Shown here piece after piece: positions 1 through 8,556 of a stretch of DNA of 13,748 bases; the stretch's first letter is position 1; each line of letters begins with the position of its first letter. The DNA is taken from positions 1 through 13,748 of the forward strand of contig ML986967.1 in assembly GCA_010094045.1 (NCBI GenBank). Reading direction: 5' to 3'. The notes beneath the pieces were generated by a model. That model made no database searches and had not been told where the DNA came from. It saw only the letters and a program-made list of their open reading frames with translations. Position numbers and translations under genes: made by a program. The stretch is from Lojkania enalia (taxonomy: Eukaryota; Ascomycota; Dothideomycetes; Pleosporales).

Positions 1-1079
1 CTTTCTTTTCTAGGTTGTAGAGTTTTAGTACTAGTTCTTATTAGAATTGTTTCTTAACTTCTTAGAAGGCTTTTTCTTGTTTATTTCCCTATATAAAAGT
101 AGCATCTTTCCTTAATAGTTGAATTAAGAGTATAATTATATCGCTCTAATTATCTATAAAGGTTTAATAGAAGTTATAAAATTCTATAAAGGATTAGACA
201 TTCTTAACTAATTTTAGAGTTAGCTAGTCTCTAATTACTACTAATTTATTTAGGTCTATTTATAGTTGTTCTAGTTTAATAATAAATTCTAAGTAGTCTA
301 TTCGCGTAGTATAAAATTCGCATTTTCTTATCTTAAGGTATAATTTTACTACTTATAGTACGCGTAGTACTTGTTTAATATATTCCTTATATTCTTACTT
401 TATTTTTAAATATACGAGAACGTTATTTAAATATACTATATAGAATTATCTAAGGTAAAATCTTAATATCTTATTAATTCGTTTTTAAAAAGTAGCTAGT
501 ATATTAATAAGTCTAAATAGTATAACTAGGTATTTAAAAAGTCTCTTTTTTATTCTAAATACTATTTTCTATTTATCTTCTTCTTTAATATAGATCTAGT
601 AGTATATATTTTAGATGTCTAATTTTATAAAGATAGTAGCTTCTCTTAATTAGTCTCTTAAGTTATAGATAAGTAGTAAAGAGTATCGATCCTTAATTAT
701 AATATTATTAAGAGTATAATAATCGATATATATTTATAGGTCTATTATTTCTTTTTTATCTACGAAGAGTATAGGATATACTACTAGTAAGCTTAATTCT
801 TATATTATTTCTTTCTTTAGGTACTCGTCTATATACTATTCTAGAGCCTCTACTTCCCTTAGTATTAGGCTATATATTAGTTTATATCCGGGTTCTTTTC
901 CTAGTTATAGTTTAATTTTATAATCGTATTCTCTATATTTAAGTAGGTATTATAGTAGTTTATAAAGTTGTTTTATTAAGTATTAGTATTCCTTAAATAT
1001 ACTATATAATACGTTTCCTATTAGAAATAATTCTTTTACTACTTCTTTTACTATTATAGCAAGTTGTTTTTTAACTAGC
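1..1079 (-). pseudogene. Ty3/Gypsy pol fragment (reverse transcriptase to start of RNase H), element B
   Basis: This is a RIP-degraded reverse transcriptase domain read leftwards. Reading through TAG/TAA, the frame near 940-850 gives the Gypsy approach motif (DxKIxLxxGKEPGYK...YSL). It is followed by ALExYIDEYLKK and YPILFVDKK (about 860-740), IDYxxLNNIxIKDRY (about 720-670), then the palm and the YxDD box at 422-433, where both aspartates are now asparagine (YLNN). Downstream (about 300-1) come the thumb/connection signature (KNVxSFIEFYNFY) and a FxxVKKQF stretch at the entry to RNase H. Order and spacing match Ty3/Gypsy Pol. Residues differ throughout from the RT of elements A and C, so this is a separate family. 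The frame is cut at 1079, exactly where the LTR of element C begins; gag, protease and the 5' LTR should lie on the far side of C, outside this window. No function can be retained. The family call is firm; the clade is not determined. Confidence 0.88.
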
Positions 1080-1122
1080 TGTAATAATGTAAATAAATCG
1101 TTCTACGAAAAGCTTTACATGC
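1080..1122 (+). repeat. 5' LTR of element C, first 43 bp
   Basis: These are the first 43 bp of an LTR, starting TGTAATAATG and ending in CATGC. They match the reverse complement of the ends of A's two LTRs (1359-1401 and 8271-8313), allowing C-to-T and G-to-A changes. The rest of this LTR resumes after element A. Left piece (43) plus right piece (236) equals 279 bp, the length of an intact LTR of this family. Confidence 0.85.
1118..1122. other. Target-site duplication of element A, left copy (CATGC)
   Basis: CATGC lies immediately left of the TGTAGCAG end of element A and is repeated immediately right of its CATTATTACA end. Five base pairs is the usual duplication made by Ty3/Gypsy integrases. 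Both copies keep their CpA and TpG unmutated. Confidence 0.88.
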
Positions 1123-1246
1123 TGTAGCAGCGTAGGTAAGATAATAGGTCTGAATGCGGCACGAATCTACTTAGAGGTATATAGGAGTACGTAGGGGTTC
1201 AGGGACCTAGAAATTCTATTAACACCTATAGGCCTTATACGAAAGG

Positions 1247-1259
1247 ATATAGAAGAACT
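1247..1259 (-). promoter_or_regulatory. Inferred start of the R region in the 3' LTR of A
   Basis: The 13-mer read here in element orientation, AGTTCTTCTATAT, is the exact complement of the primer-binding site next to the 5' LTR (8020-8032). In Tf1-type elements the primer is the 5' end of the element's own RNA, so this places RNA position 1 at or near 1259, 143 nt into the LTR. Confidence 0.6.
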
Positions 1260-1288
1260 ACTAAACTACTTATAAGGGAGTGTGCAAC

Positions 1289-1294
1289 TATATA
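1289..1294 (-). promoter_or_regulatory. TATA box of LTR promoter (3' LTR of A)
   Basis: TATATA is centred 30-35 bp upstream of the RNA start predicted from primer-site complementarity. The same hexamer sits at the same distance in the other two LTRs (8201-8206 and 8383-8388). Confidence 0.6.
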
Positions 1295-1404
1295 CGGAAG
1301 GAAAAAGGGGTAGAACTGGGGGTAGGATAAGATAAGCGAAAAGCTTTGGGATAAGGTTATATATAAAGCTTTTCGTGGAACGATTTCTTTGCATTATTAT
1401 ACTA

Positions 1405-1415
1405 CCCCCCTTCTT
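1405..1415 (-). other. Polypurine tract of element A
   Basis: In element orientation this reads AAGAAGGGGGG, three nucleotides before the 3' LTR. Such a purine run resists RNase H and primes plus-strand DNA synthesis. Its position confirms both the orientation of A and the LTR boundary at 1401. Confidence 0.8.
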
Positions 1416-1999
1416 GTAGGCTGATAGTCCCTATCTATGCTGGTTTGGGAGGGAATTGGGGCTATTATGGATGGGTTCTAGTATAAAGAAATTTCTTTAA
1501 AGAGGTATTTACTAGTAAGAACTAATACGCGCGGTTGCCTATAGAGATATATTTATTAACATAATGTTAAGTAAGGTTTTCGCGGTGAGTATAATTGACC
1601 TATATATTAGCTAGTAACTACTATTATAACAGTTTATTAATATTGCAATTTCGTCGCGTATAGCAACAAGCGTTTACTAGCCTTAGTATATTACCAGGTC
1701 GCTGTTAACTAAGCTTCCTTAACTAAACAATAACTTCTACTCTATACGTATTATTGCGCGTTCCTAGAACCGTTAATTATTAAAGTATTACTAACGCTTT
1801 ATAGAAAAATTAATTAATATACTACTCCGCCTGCCTCTTAAAGCCTCTTTAAAAGCCTTCTAGATTATCTACCTTCGGGCTATATACGCACTCGCCCACG
1901 GGCGGCGTATAATATTTTCCTTTTAGTCTTTAAGATTAAAAAAATGCAAGTATTACACCTCGTAAAATAAAAAGTATAACCCCGTATAAATCACATCTA
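1416..1999. other. Non-coding stretch between antisense ORF and polypurine tract of element A
   Basis: I see no convincing reading frame on either strand here. The part near 1416-1480 keeps many TG dinucleotides and G runs, so it is less RIP-mutated than the coding region. A short GC-rich inverted repeat (CGCCC-ACG-GGCG, about 1893-1904) could form a small hairpin. If the neighbouring antisense ORF has its own promoter, this is where it should lie; TATAAAT at about 1985 is the only TATA-like string I note, and it is close to the presumed start. Confidence 0.5.
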
Positions 2000-2461
2000 A
2001 TACTAGTAGAGTACTTACTACTAACGCACTTATAGATCCCCTCCTACTATAAGAAGAAGTTTCTAGTCCTCCAGGGCTATCTTAAACTATAGGCAGCGGC
2101 CCGATATATAGGGGATAAGGAGGATAAAAAGGTAGCTTTTAAGGCTATTTCGGAATTCGTTTATAGCCTAGCGCTTGTAGCCTAGGTTGTAAAGAGTTAG
2201 AAAGATAGCCTTCCTACGGCCAGTATCTAGGTAGCTTTATTCTACTAGGATACTAAGTTACTCTATTAGGTTTTAGCCTTAGAGGCTCTAGTATCTAGCC
2301 TTCGGGCTAATATCGCGGCGCTCTTAAACGGTTAAGAATAAGGTAGGAGAGGTTTAGAGGAAGTCCGGAGGGAAAGAAGGAAAAGGAGAGTAGAGGAGGA
2401 GAGAACTAGGGAAGTATCTAATAGCCTACTATTAGACCCTCCGGATTCTATAGAGGAGTAA
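2000..2461 (+). pseudogene. Antisense ORF of element A, helical protein of unknown function (RIP-degraded)
   Basis: On the strand opposite to gag-pol, one frame reads as a coherent protein of about 150 residues if its scattered TAG codons are taken as RIP-altered CAG/TGG and its TAA codons as CAA. The N-terminal two thirds is hydrophobic and helical (for example KKKFLVLQGYLKL near 2050, then RYIGDKEDKKVAFKAISEFV and SLALVA). The last third is a strongly charged Arg/Glu run (GLEEVRRERRKRRVEEERTRE, about 2352-2415), as in a coiled coil or basic region. ATA at 2000 could be a RIP-altered ATG. The TAA at 2459-2461 may be a true stop or an altered CAA. The ORF is tail-to-tail with pol, which ends near 2504. 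I do not recognise the family. Antisense ORFs between pol and the 3' LTR are known in some plant Gypsy lineages; placing this one in that category is inference. Confidence 0.45.
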
Positions 2462-2589
2462 TTTCAGGCCTATACTTTAGTTTTTAAATCTACTACTCAA
2501 CTCTTATACGTTATTATCTACCAGGTAATCTATATTCTTTATACTATTCTTATATACCTTAATCTATTTGGTTAGGGCTCTTAGGGGTC

Positions 2590-2752
2590 TTAGCTAATTC
2601 GGATACTTATTATAAAAAGCTCTCAGCTTATAAAGCGAACCTATAAAATTTAAGGTTTTATACTAGACCGGATTAGGATTATATTCTACCTATTTTATAT
2701 AGTATTTAAGGGTCTTATAATACAGCTTACTAGCTAGTATTTCTTCAACCTC
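2590..2752 (-). other. Chromodomain at the C-terminus of element A pol
   Basis: Read in the pol register, this has the chromodomain pattern EVEEIL, an aromatic KYxxKW-like strand (KYYIK*, the stop from TGG), VEYNPNP (family VGYxPxP), a W-to-stop at the next aromatic-cage site, and NFIGS, then a YPN segment rich in proline/arginine codons. It follows the GPF module of integrase, the order seen in chromoviruses. Both tryptophan codons have become TAG, as RIP predicts for TGG. Confidence 0.85.
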
Positions 2753-5700
2753 CTACTCTTCTACCCCCTTAATAGCGATAGCAGGTGGTTTCGGAGCTTC
2801 TTACCCTAGTAGAGGGTCCTAGAAGTTCTTATATAGTAGGTTTAGTGCGAAGATATTATATATTCTTAACCCTAGGGGTAGCTGTAGATAGTACAAGTTT
2901 CTAACCTATTCTAGTACTTTAAAAGGGCCCTCCTATTAATCGGATAGCTTTCGGCTCGGTCTCTAGACCGTAAGGTTCTTAGTATTTAAGTAGACTATAT
3001 TACTAATCTACTAATTAATCGGTTACTAGTAATAGTTAATAATAGATTATATACGATCCTAAGCCTTCTTAATATTAGTTTTTACGGTTTCTTAGACTGT
3101 ATATATACGAGTTATTAGAGCTAAAGCGTTCTTATAATTTAATTTATCTGTTGCGGTAATAGGATTAATAGAATATTTTCAATCCCAACTCTAATAGGGC
3201 TCAGATTTATATAGAATCTAATATAGGGATATTCTAATAGTTGTATAGAGCAGAGTTGCTTATATTCGGTCGATTATAGGTAATAGAGAATTCTAGTTGT
3301 TTTAATAGAAGGATATAAAAGAGTGCAGTCTCTAATTAATATACTTATTTATAATCTCCATCTATCCGTTAGTCTCTTTATAATAAGTAGTAGATAGTTT
3401 AATCTTTACGCTTAAAATACAGCAGAATTCGGACTAGAAACTAGATATAAACTAAAGTCTTTAGTCTAAAATAATAGTTTCGGGCGTATAGTTAAAGTAG
3501 TATACCTATTAAATAAATAATTCGGCTATTCCCCTTACATTAATTATATAATGGTAGGAGATAGACACCGCTTATTTAGATAGGCGATCGATTACTACTA
3601 TAATCTAATTATATCCGGACTTATCTATAGGGAAATTCTTAAAGTTAATATATAGGTGCTATATTAGTTAATTTAGTATAGGAAGTAGGTAGATAAAACC
3701 TAGAGTTCGGGTTTATATCGGATAAGTTTTACAGTATAGGATGTAATTCCGTATATATCGTTTGTAAGTAGCCTTTATACCCTTCTAGTAGTACTTCTAG
3801 GATAGTAACTAATAGGTTTTAGTAGTACTTAGGTGTATAGAGGATATTTAGTTATAAGTCTCTTATATAAGTCGCATATAAAGGCCTGAATCTAATAGAA
3901 TATATAAGTAATTATTATAGAGGAGTAGTCTATTCTCTATCTAATACTTGTAGAGTAGAAGTATACGTTCCTGCGCGAAGGAGGCTCGGTTTTCCTATAA
4001 TAATACGTTAATCAACTCTAGAGAGTCTAGTAATATAACCTACTCCTAGCCTTTAATAATATTTAGTATAGCCGCTTAAGTTGTTATTTAGGTAATATAG
4101 GACTAGGCTAATTTAGCATTAATTTAGGGGTGAAGTTAATACAGTCTAAATAGGACTCTCGACTAGTTATCAGTTTAAGCTGCTTTTAAGTTTTCTATAT
4201 CTTATTCGCGATGACTGAAGATATTTACTCTAGTATTATTCTTACCTAGAGTATATTCGATTTAGAACTAATACTAAGCTAATTCCTTAGTCTAATAAAC
4301 TTAACAAGTATTAAGTACCTTCGTAGTTATAAAATATTCGAGTGAGCGATAATTAGTATATACTAGAGTTCTAGTAGCTACTAAAGTAAGTTTTACTCTC
4401 TATTACTTAAACGCAGTAATAATTGCGAATAGTTTCTTATTATAGATCTTCTAGTTTAGTTCTAAACTAGATAAAACCTTACTATAGAATACTATAGGGT
4501 ACTATTTTCCGTTAGGATATTTTTATAATAGTACTCCTACAACTACTCTATTAGAGGTATTAGTTTCCATTTTTATTTCTAACGCAGGGTTAAAGTAGTA
4601 GAAAGTAGGTATACTTAATAGGGCTAACTTCAATTTCTTAAAGGTAATATCACATTCTAAAGTTTATATAAAAGAGGTTATAGGGCTCTATAGTACGATA
4701 ATTAGCTTTACAACACGCGAGAATTCTAGTATAAACTGTTGGTAGAATCTAGTAAAACTTAAGAAGGATTTCACACCCGTTATAGTAGTAGGTAGCTGCT
4801 AGTTATATAGTACTTCTATTTTCTCTAGGTTAACCTTAAGGCCTTTATTTAAGAGGATGTAGCTAAGATATTTAGTTCGGGTAATATAGAATTCGCTCTT
4901 CTTAATATCAACTTATAACCCTACTTAATATAATCTCTTAAGAACTTTCTTAACGTAGATAGCATATATCGCCTCGTCTTTAGAGTAGATAAAAATATCG
5001 TCTAGGTAAGCGATACAGAAGTTATCTAGATAGTTAATTAGTACGTTGTTTATATAGTACTAGTAAGTTGCTAGGCTGTTATATAATCTAAAAGGTAGAA
5101 CTTTATACTTGTAAGTTCTATATTAAGTCTAAAAGGTAGTATATTTCTTAGAACTAGAGTCTATTCTAATCTTATTAAAGGCCGTACGAATGTTAAACTT
5201 AGTAAAAATTACTACCTTAGTAGGCCTAGATAAGAGTTTATCTATACGTAGTATCGGATATACGTTTTTATAGGTAAGAGTGTTAAGTTTATAATAATCT
5301 ACATAGATATACAGGTTGCTATTAGGTTTGCAGACGTAAAGGATTAGAGATGCGAAAGAGCTCCGACTCTACTTAATATACCTATACTATAGATTATCTA
5401 TAATATACTTCTTAGTTGCCTCCAGCTCCTTAATATTCTACTTATATAACGGGCTGTAACTATTAGGGAGGAGTTCTGTAAAAACAATCTTATAATTGTA
5501 AGGGTGGTATTCTAGTAATTAATAAGCCGCAGTTTTACTAAATATATTCTAATACTTATAGTATTTAGATAGTAATTGAAGATTTACTAGTACTTTATTT
5601 TCAGCTTCGTCTTCCAGCTCTAGAGCTTACTTATCTTTAATTAGCTGCTTAATTTCGTATAGAGATATAGAGAAAAACTCATTCTCTTTCCTCTTTATAT

Positions 5701-6435
5701 TAAAGTAGAAAGTATTAGCTAAAATAAGAGCGATAATAGGAGAATAGACTTTCTTCGGATTAGGTTCGGACTTTATTATATACGGGTATACAGGAGCTCT
5801 AAGCTTGTTTAGACTATAGGCTATAAGAGACTAATATAGTTTTAGTAGTCTTAATAGACCCTTAATATAATAGATAGTTGGACTATAAGACTACTAATAC
5901 TAGTTCTTTTCCTATAGAGCGTTGCGTCGCTAGATATCTAGCTCTACTTTCTTATTGCGTGCTGGCTGAGTTAATTATATAAGAAGAGGAGGTAAAGGAT
6001 TATAAGTAGTAGGATACTTAGAGGGCTATATAATCCAATTCTTATCCGTATCTAGCTGGAGTTGAAAATAATATAACTATTTAATACTAATAATACAATC
6101 CTAAATACCTAGATCTATAATAATAAATAGGTAGTTTTAGATAGTTCTCCTATTAATTTATAGATATAAGTAGATATACTAATTAACTAGGGTTTAGATT
6201 CAGTCCTAAAAACCTTTAACGGTAATTTTAAAGGGTAAACGCTGTATTAATATATATAGAGTTTAGGAGAGTAATCTAACTACCGTAGAATTAAGAAATA
6301 GGAAGCCTTAGGTGCTAGTATTAATAAGGGCGTTTAGTTGTACACTAACGCTTTTTAAATATAGAATAGTAGGGATTTAAAAGTACTTTCCTCTAAATAA
6401 ATACAACAAATTAATATTTAATAAATCGTACTTAT

Positions 6436-7575
6436 TTAAGCCTAGAATAGAGAGTTTTTCTAGACATCTCCGTTTCCTACCTAAGAACTATCTAGGTAGT
6501 ACTCGTTTATATCTAGAAACTCTTCTTCCTTAATCTTCTCTTATTTAACCTTTATTTCTTATACTCTAAAGACTGTACATTTATTTATAAAGTATTCTAG
6601 TTTACTATAGTTATAGTAATTACCTAGGGTTGTATACCTTTTAGATGTAGGAGTCTTACTAGATTATTAGAGAGCAATTATAGTAGAATAAGGTGTTAAT
6701 ACTAGAGTAGATTAGGGTAGTATTAGATTATAGGTTACCTTAGATAAACTCTTAAAAGCCTTCTAGTACTAATCTAAATTTATTTTAGCTGTAACTTATA
6801 GGCTGATAGTTTATTCTAAAAGGTTAGGAACGCTTCTCCTTTCTATATTATAGGCTGTTAAGTAGGCGACTATAGCGTTAAAGGAGCCTTTCTATATAAG
6901 CTTAAAGCTAAGGTTTAGTATCTTTAGGCTGGGGAGAATCTTATCCTATAGGTAGAAGAACCACTTAGATTGGGGTACGGATCCCCTAATAACTATACTA
7001 ATAAAGCGAGCTTTAAAAGTTAGGAACACTTCTCTTTTATTTATCCTTAGGACTTAAAACACCTATCGCGCCTCTATCTCTTTATTACCTATAATAAAAT
7101 ACGATTGTAGAAGTAAAATCATTTCTTTAGCATTCTTAAACTAATACTAGTCCGATTTAGCTAGGTATTTTAGCTCTAGATACCCTTTTATAATACTAGA
7201 GGTATATTTCTATACTAACGCTATACGTGCATATTCTATCTAATAGTAATCTATATTAATCTTAAGTTAGTCTAGGATCGAGGCTTACTATTATTTAAAT
7301 ATAGGTTTATTACTATCTATAAGACTTTCGATCTTAGGCGTGCGTTTAGTAAGATAAGCTTAAAGGGGTTTAGAGGTAGCTAAAAGGTTTCTTACTAGAG
7401 GAGTTACAAAAGTTTCTTAATATATTATTAGTTCTGATTCGGTAGTTTATAGAGGTTAATTAGAACTAACAGTTTTCTATTATATTAAACGTATAATCTC
7501 CTCTTATAAAATTGCAATTTATTCCTCAAGAGTTAGTTTACTCTAATTTCCCTCTAAATTAGATAGGTTCTTTAT
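6436..7575 (-). pseudogene. gag: gag of element A (capsid/nucleocapsid)
   Basis: Gag forms the virus-like particle and binds element RNA. The register begins at ATA (7575, probably an altered ATG) with a charged, coiled-coil-like N-terminus (KNLSNLEGNxSKLTLEE.IAIL). It continues through a basic linker (KRTPKI) and a Retrotrans_gag-type capsid region rich in aromatic and Arg/Lys residues, to a CCHC zinc knuckle at 6618-6577. There the first two Cys and the His are now Tyr, but the last Cys (TGT, 6579-6577) survives. An acidic tail (EKIKEEEFLD) follows. About 380 codons to TAA at 6438-6436, if that stop is original. Pol overlaps the 3' end in the -1 frame. The start codon is inferred from register and from the matching copy in C (9014). 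Confidence 0.82.
6454..6460 (-). promoter_or_regulatory. Candidate -1 ribosomal frameshift site between gag and pol (element A)
   Basis: Gag codons begin at coordinates divisible by 3 and pol codons one base upstream of that register, so Pol must be reached by a -1 shift. The overlap contains G AAA AAC in gag phase, close to the canonical A AAA AAC slippery heptamer. Element C has the same heptamer in the same phase at 10129-10135. Without a reporter or a folded pseudoknot, the exact slip site is only a candidate. Confidence 0.4.
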
Positions 7576-7578
7576 TAT

Positions 7579-8019
7579 AAGCCTTATAGAGAGGGGTCCG
7601 TCTATTATAGGGCCCCCTATAGGAGGTAACAGTTATTCTATATGCGTAGATAGAAGCTTACTCTTACTATAACTTACACGTGTATCGGTTCTAGTATAGG
7701 AATTAAAAGGTAAATTATAGTTAGATATCGGCGGTTGCCTCTAATTCTAATAGGTTATTAGTAGTCTCTAAGTTTCTACCTAAGCGCACTCTACGCGGCT
7801 TTTCTAAAGGCAATCCTAATTGTAGAAGATAGGAAGTTCTAAACCTAAAGGCTTTAATTAATAAGAGGTCTCTAAGATCCTATCTAGATAACTAAATAAT
7901 TTAATATAATAGTATATAAGTATTATAACCTAAACTAAATTAGGCGTATCTTAGACTTAGATATATTTAAATAAACAATCGATGCGATATTATTAAAGAG
8001 GCTGTTACTAGTAGTATTA
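7579..8019 (-). other. Leader (5' untranslated region) of element A
   Basis: About 440 bp lie between the primer-binding site and the gag start. No frame reads as protein through RIP stops. It matches the leader of element C (8570-9013) in inverted orientation. The segment near 7600-7630 (GGGCCCCCTATAGGAGG) is the most GC-rich and best conserved between the two copies; packaging or translation signals would be expected here but cannot be identified. Confidence 0.6.
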
Positions 8020-8032
8020 AGTTCTTCTATAT
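8020..8032 (-). other. Self-priming primer-binding site of element A
   Basis: In element orientation this is ATATAGAAGAACT, two nucleotides after the 5' LTR. It shows no TGG start, as a tRNA-primed site would. It is perfectly complementary (13 of 13) to AGTTCTTCTATAT inside the LTR (8159-8171), 30-35 bp downstream of a TATA box. This is the Tf1/sushi arrangement, in which the folded 5' end of the genomic RNA primes minus-strand synthesis. Confidence 0.72.
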
Positions 8033-8158
8033 AATATAATAGTATAGGTAAGATAATAGGTCCGAATACAGCACGAATCTACTTAGAAGTATATAGGAGT
8101 ACGTAGGGGTTTAGGGACCTAGAAATTCTATTAACACCTATAGGCCTTATATAAAAGG

Positions 8159-8171
8159 ATATAGAAGAACT
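8159..8171 (-). promoter_or_regulatory. Inferred transcription start / R-region 5' end of element A
   Basis: AGTTCTTCTATAT in element orientation is the complement of the primer-binding site at 8020-8032. With TATATA at 8201-8206, 30-35 bp upstream, it fits a start site for the genomic RNA. Transcription would run leftwards, away from element C. Confidence 0.6.
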
Positions 8172-8200
8172 ACTAAACTACTTATAAGGGAGTGTATAAC

Positions 8201-8206
8201 TATATA
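8201..8206 (-). promoter_or_regulatory. TATA box of the 5' LTR of element A
   Basis: TATATA at -30 to -35 from the inferred start at 8171; same position in all three LTRs. Confidence 0.55.
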
Positions 8207-8313
8207 CGGAAGGGAAAAGGGGTAGAACTAGGGGTAGAATAAGATAAGTAAAAAGCTTTAGGATAAGATTATATATAAAGCTTTTCGTAGAACGATTTCT
8301 TTGCATTATTACA

Positions 8314-8318
8314 CATGC
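8314..8318. other. Target-site duplication of element A, right copy (CATGC)
   Basis: Perfect repeat of 1118-1122, directly after the CATTATTACA end of element A. It also restores the LTR of element C, whose sequence continues AACCTTATCC. Confidence 0.88.
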
Positions 8319-8554
8319 AACCTTATCCTAAAGCTTTTTACTTGTCTTATTCTACCCCTAGCTCCGCCCCTTTTCCCTTCTATATATAGTTATATACTCC
8401 CTTATAAGTAGTTTAATAGTTTTTCTATATTATTTCGTATAAGGCTTATAGGTGTTAATAGAATTCCTAGGTCCCTAAACCCCTACGTACTCCTATATAC
8501 CTCTAAGTAGATTTATACTATATTCGGACCTATTATCTTACCTATACTATTATA
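8319..8554 (+). repeat. 5' LTR of element C, remaining 236 bp
   Basis: This is the continuation of the LTR begun at 1080-1122. It aligns with the reverse complements of both LTRs of A and is more heavily RIP-mutated than A's 3' LTR. It ends CTATTATA (from CTGCTACA) at 8554. TATA box at 8383-8388; inferred RNA start at 8418. Confidence 0.9.
8383..8388 (+). promoter_or_regulatory. TATA box of the 5' LTR of element C
   Basis: TATATA, 30-35 bp before the inferred start (8418-8430, AGTTTTTCTATAT, one RIP change from the 13-mer of element A). In C the box is separated from the first 43 bp of U3 by element A. Confidence 0.5.
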
Positions 8555-8556
8555 TT

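Larger units (their letters stand above)
1123..1401 (-). repeat. 3' LTR of element A (279 bp)
   Basis: In element orientation it begins TATAATAATGC (TG of the canonical end changed to TA) and ends CTGCTACA. It aligns without length change to the 5' LTR at 8035-8313. It is the least mutated of the three LTRs: it keeps TG and CA at many sites where the other two have TA, for example GGCACGAATC near 1157 and GTGTGCAAC near 1280. It carries a TATA box (1289-1294) and inferred RNA start (1259). Confidence 0.92.
2504..6460 (-). pseudogene. pol: pol of element A: protease, RT, RNase H, integrase, chromodomain
   Basis: This is a single register of about 1,300 codons broken by RIP stops. Protease: the active-site LIDTG(A) appears as LINTS at 6328-6314 (D to N, G to S), followed by the DLGIxDCIIxIK signature near 6090. 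RT: about 5520-4740; the YLDD box at 5008-4997 is intact. RNase H: about 4700-4230. Integrase: zinc-binding region about 4010-3740. In the catalytic core the first Asp is now Asn (codon 3646-3644, YINF for a family IDF), the second Asp (3466-3464, LD*R for SDRG) and the Glu (3358-3356) are kept, and a GPF module lies at 2929-2921. A C-terminal chromodomain (about 2752-2590, EVEEILASKL...YNPNP...NFIGS) would have tethered integration to methylated histone H3. The frame lies -1 to gag. TAA at 2506-2504 is the likely end, though it could be an altered CAA; the next stop is at 2479. Loss of function is certain; domain calls are firm. Confidence 0.92.
1123..8313 (-). mobile_element. Element A: complete, RIP-inactivated Ty3/Gypsy chromovirus (7191 bp) nested in the LTR of element C
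   Basis: This full-length element is read right to left: 5' LTR 8313-8035, primer-binding site 8032-8020, leader, gag (7575 to about 6436), pol (about 6460-2504), antisense ORF zone, polypurine tract (1415-1405) and 3' LTR (1401-1123). It is bounded by the CATGC target duplication. Domain order is protease, RT, RNase H, integrase, chromodomain, which defines the chromovirus branch of Metaviridae. Integrase precedes the chromodomain, ruling out the Copia arrangement. Protease, RT YxDD, integrase and chromodomain codons all share one register, so there is no net frameshift across about 4 kb of pol. The element was killed by transition mutations. Confidence 0.92.
8035..8313 (-). repeat. 5' LTR of element A (279 bp)
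   Basis: In element orientation it begins TGTAATAATGC (8313) and ends at 8035, where the CTACA end is now TTATA. It has the same length as the 3' LTR at 1123-1401, and nearly all differences are C/T or G/A, consistent with RIP after insertion. Its TATA box is at 8201-8206 and the inferred RNA start at 8171, giving a 142-bp U3. Confidence 0.92.

Noticed and set aside
1080..1401. A 322-bp MITE-like unit with 43-bp terminal inverted repeats.
   Set aside because: The inverted ends are one LTR end of C and one LTR end of A in opposite orientation, abutting through nested insertion. The CATGC duplication and the 43 + 236 = 279 bp arithmetic explain it fully.
1890..1906. GC-rich hairpin (CGCCC-ACG-GGCG) as a terminator or RNA element.
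   Set aside because: Too short and isolated, with no gene it could serve; noted only as part of the non-coding stretch.
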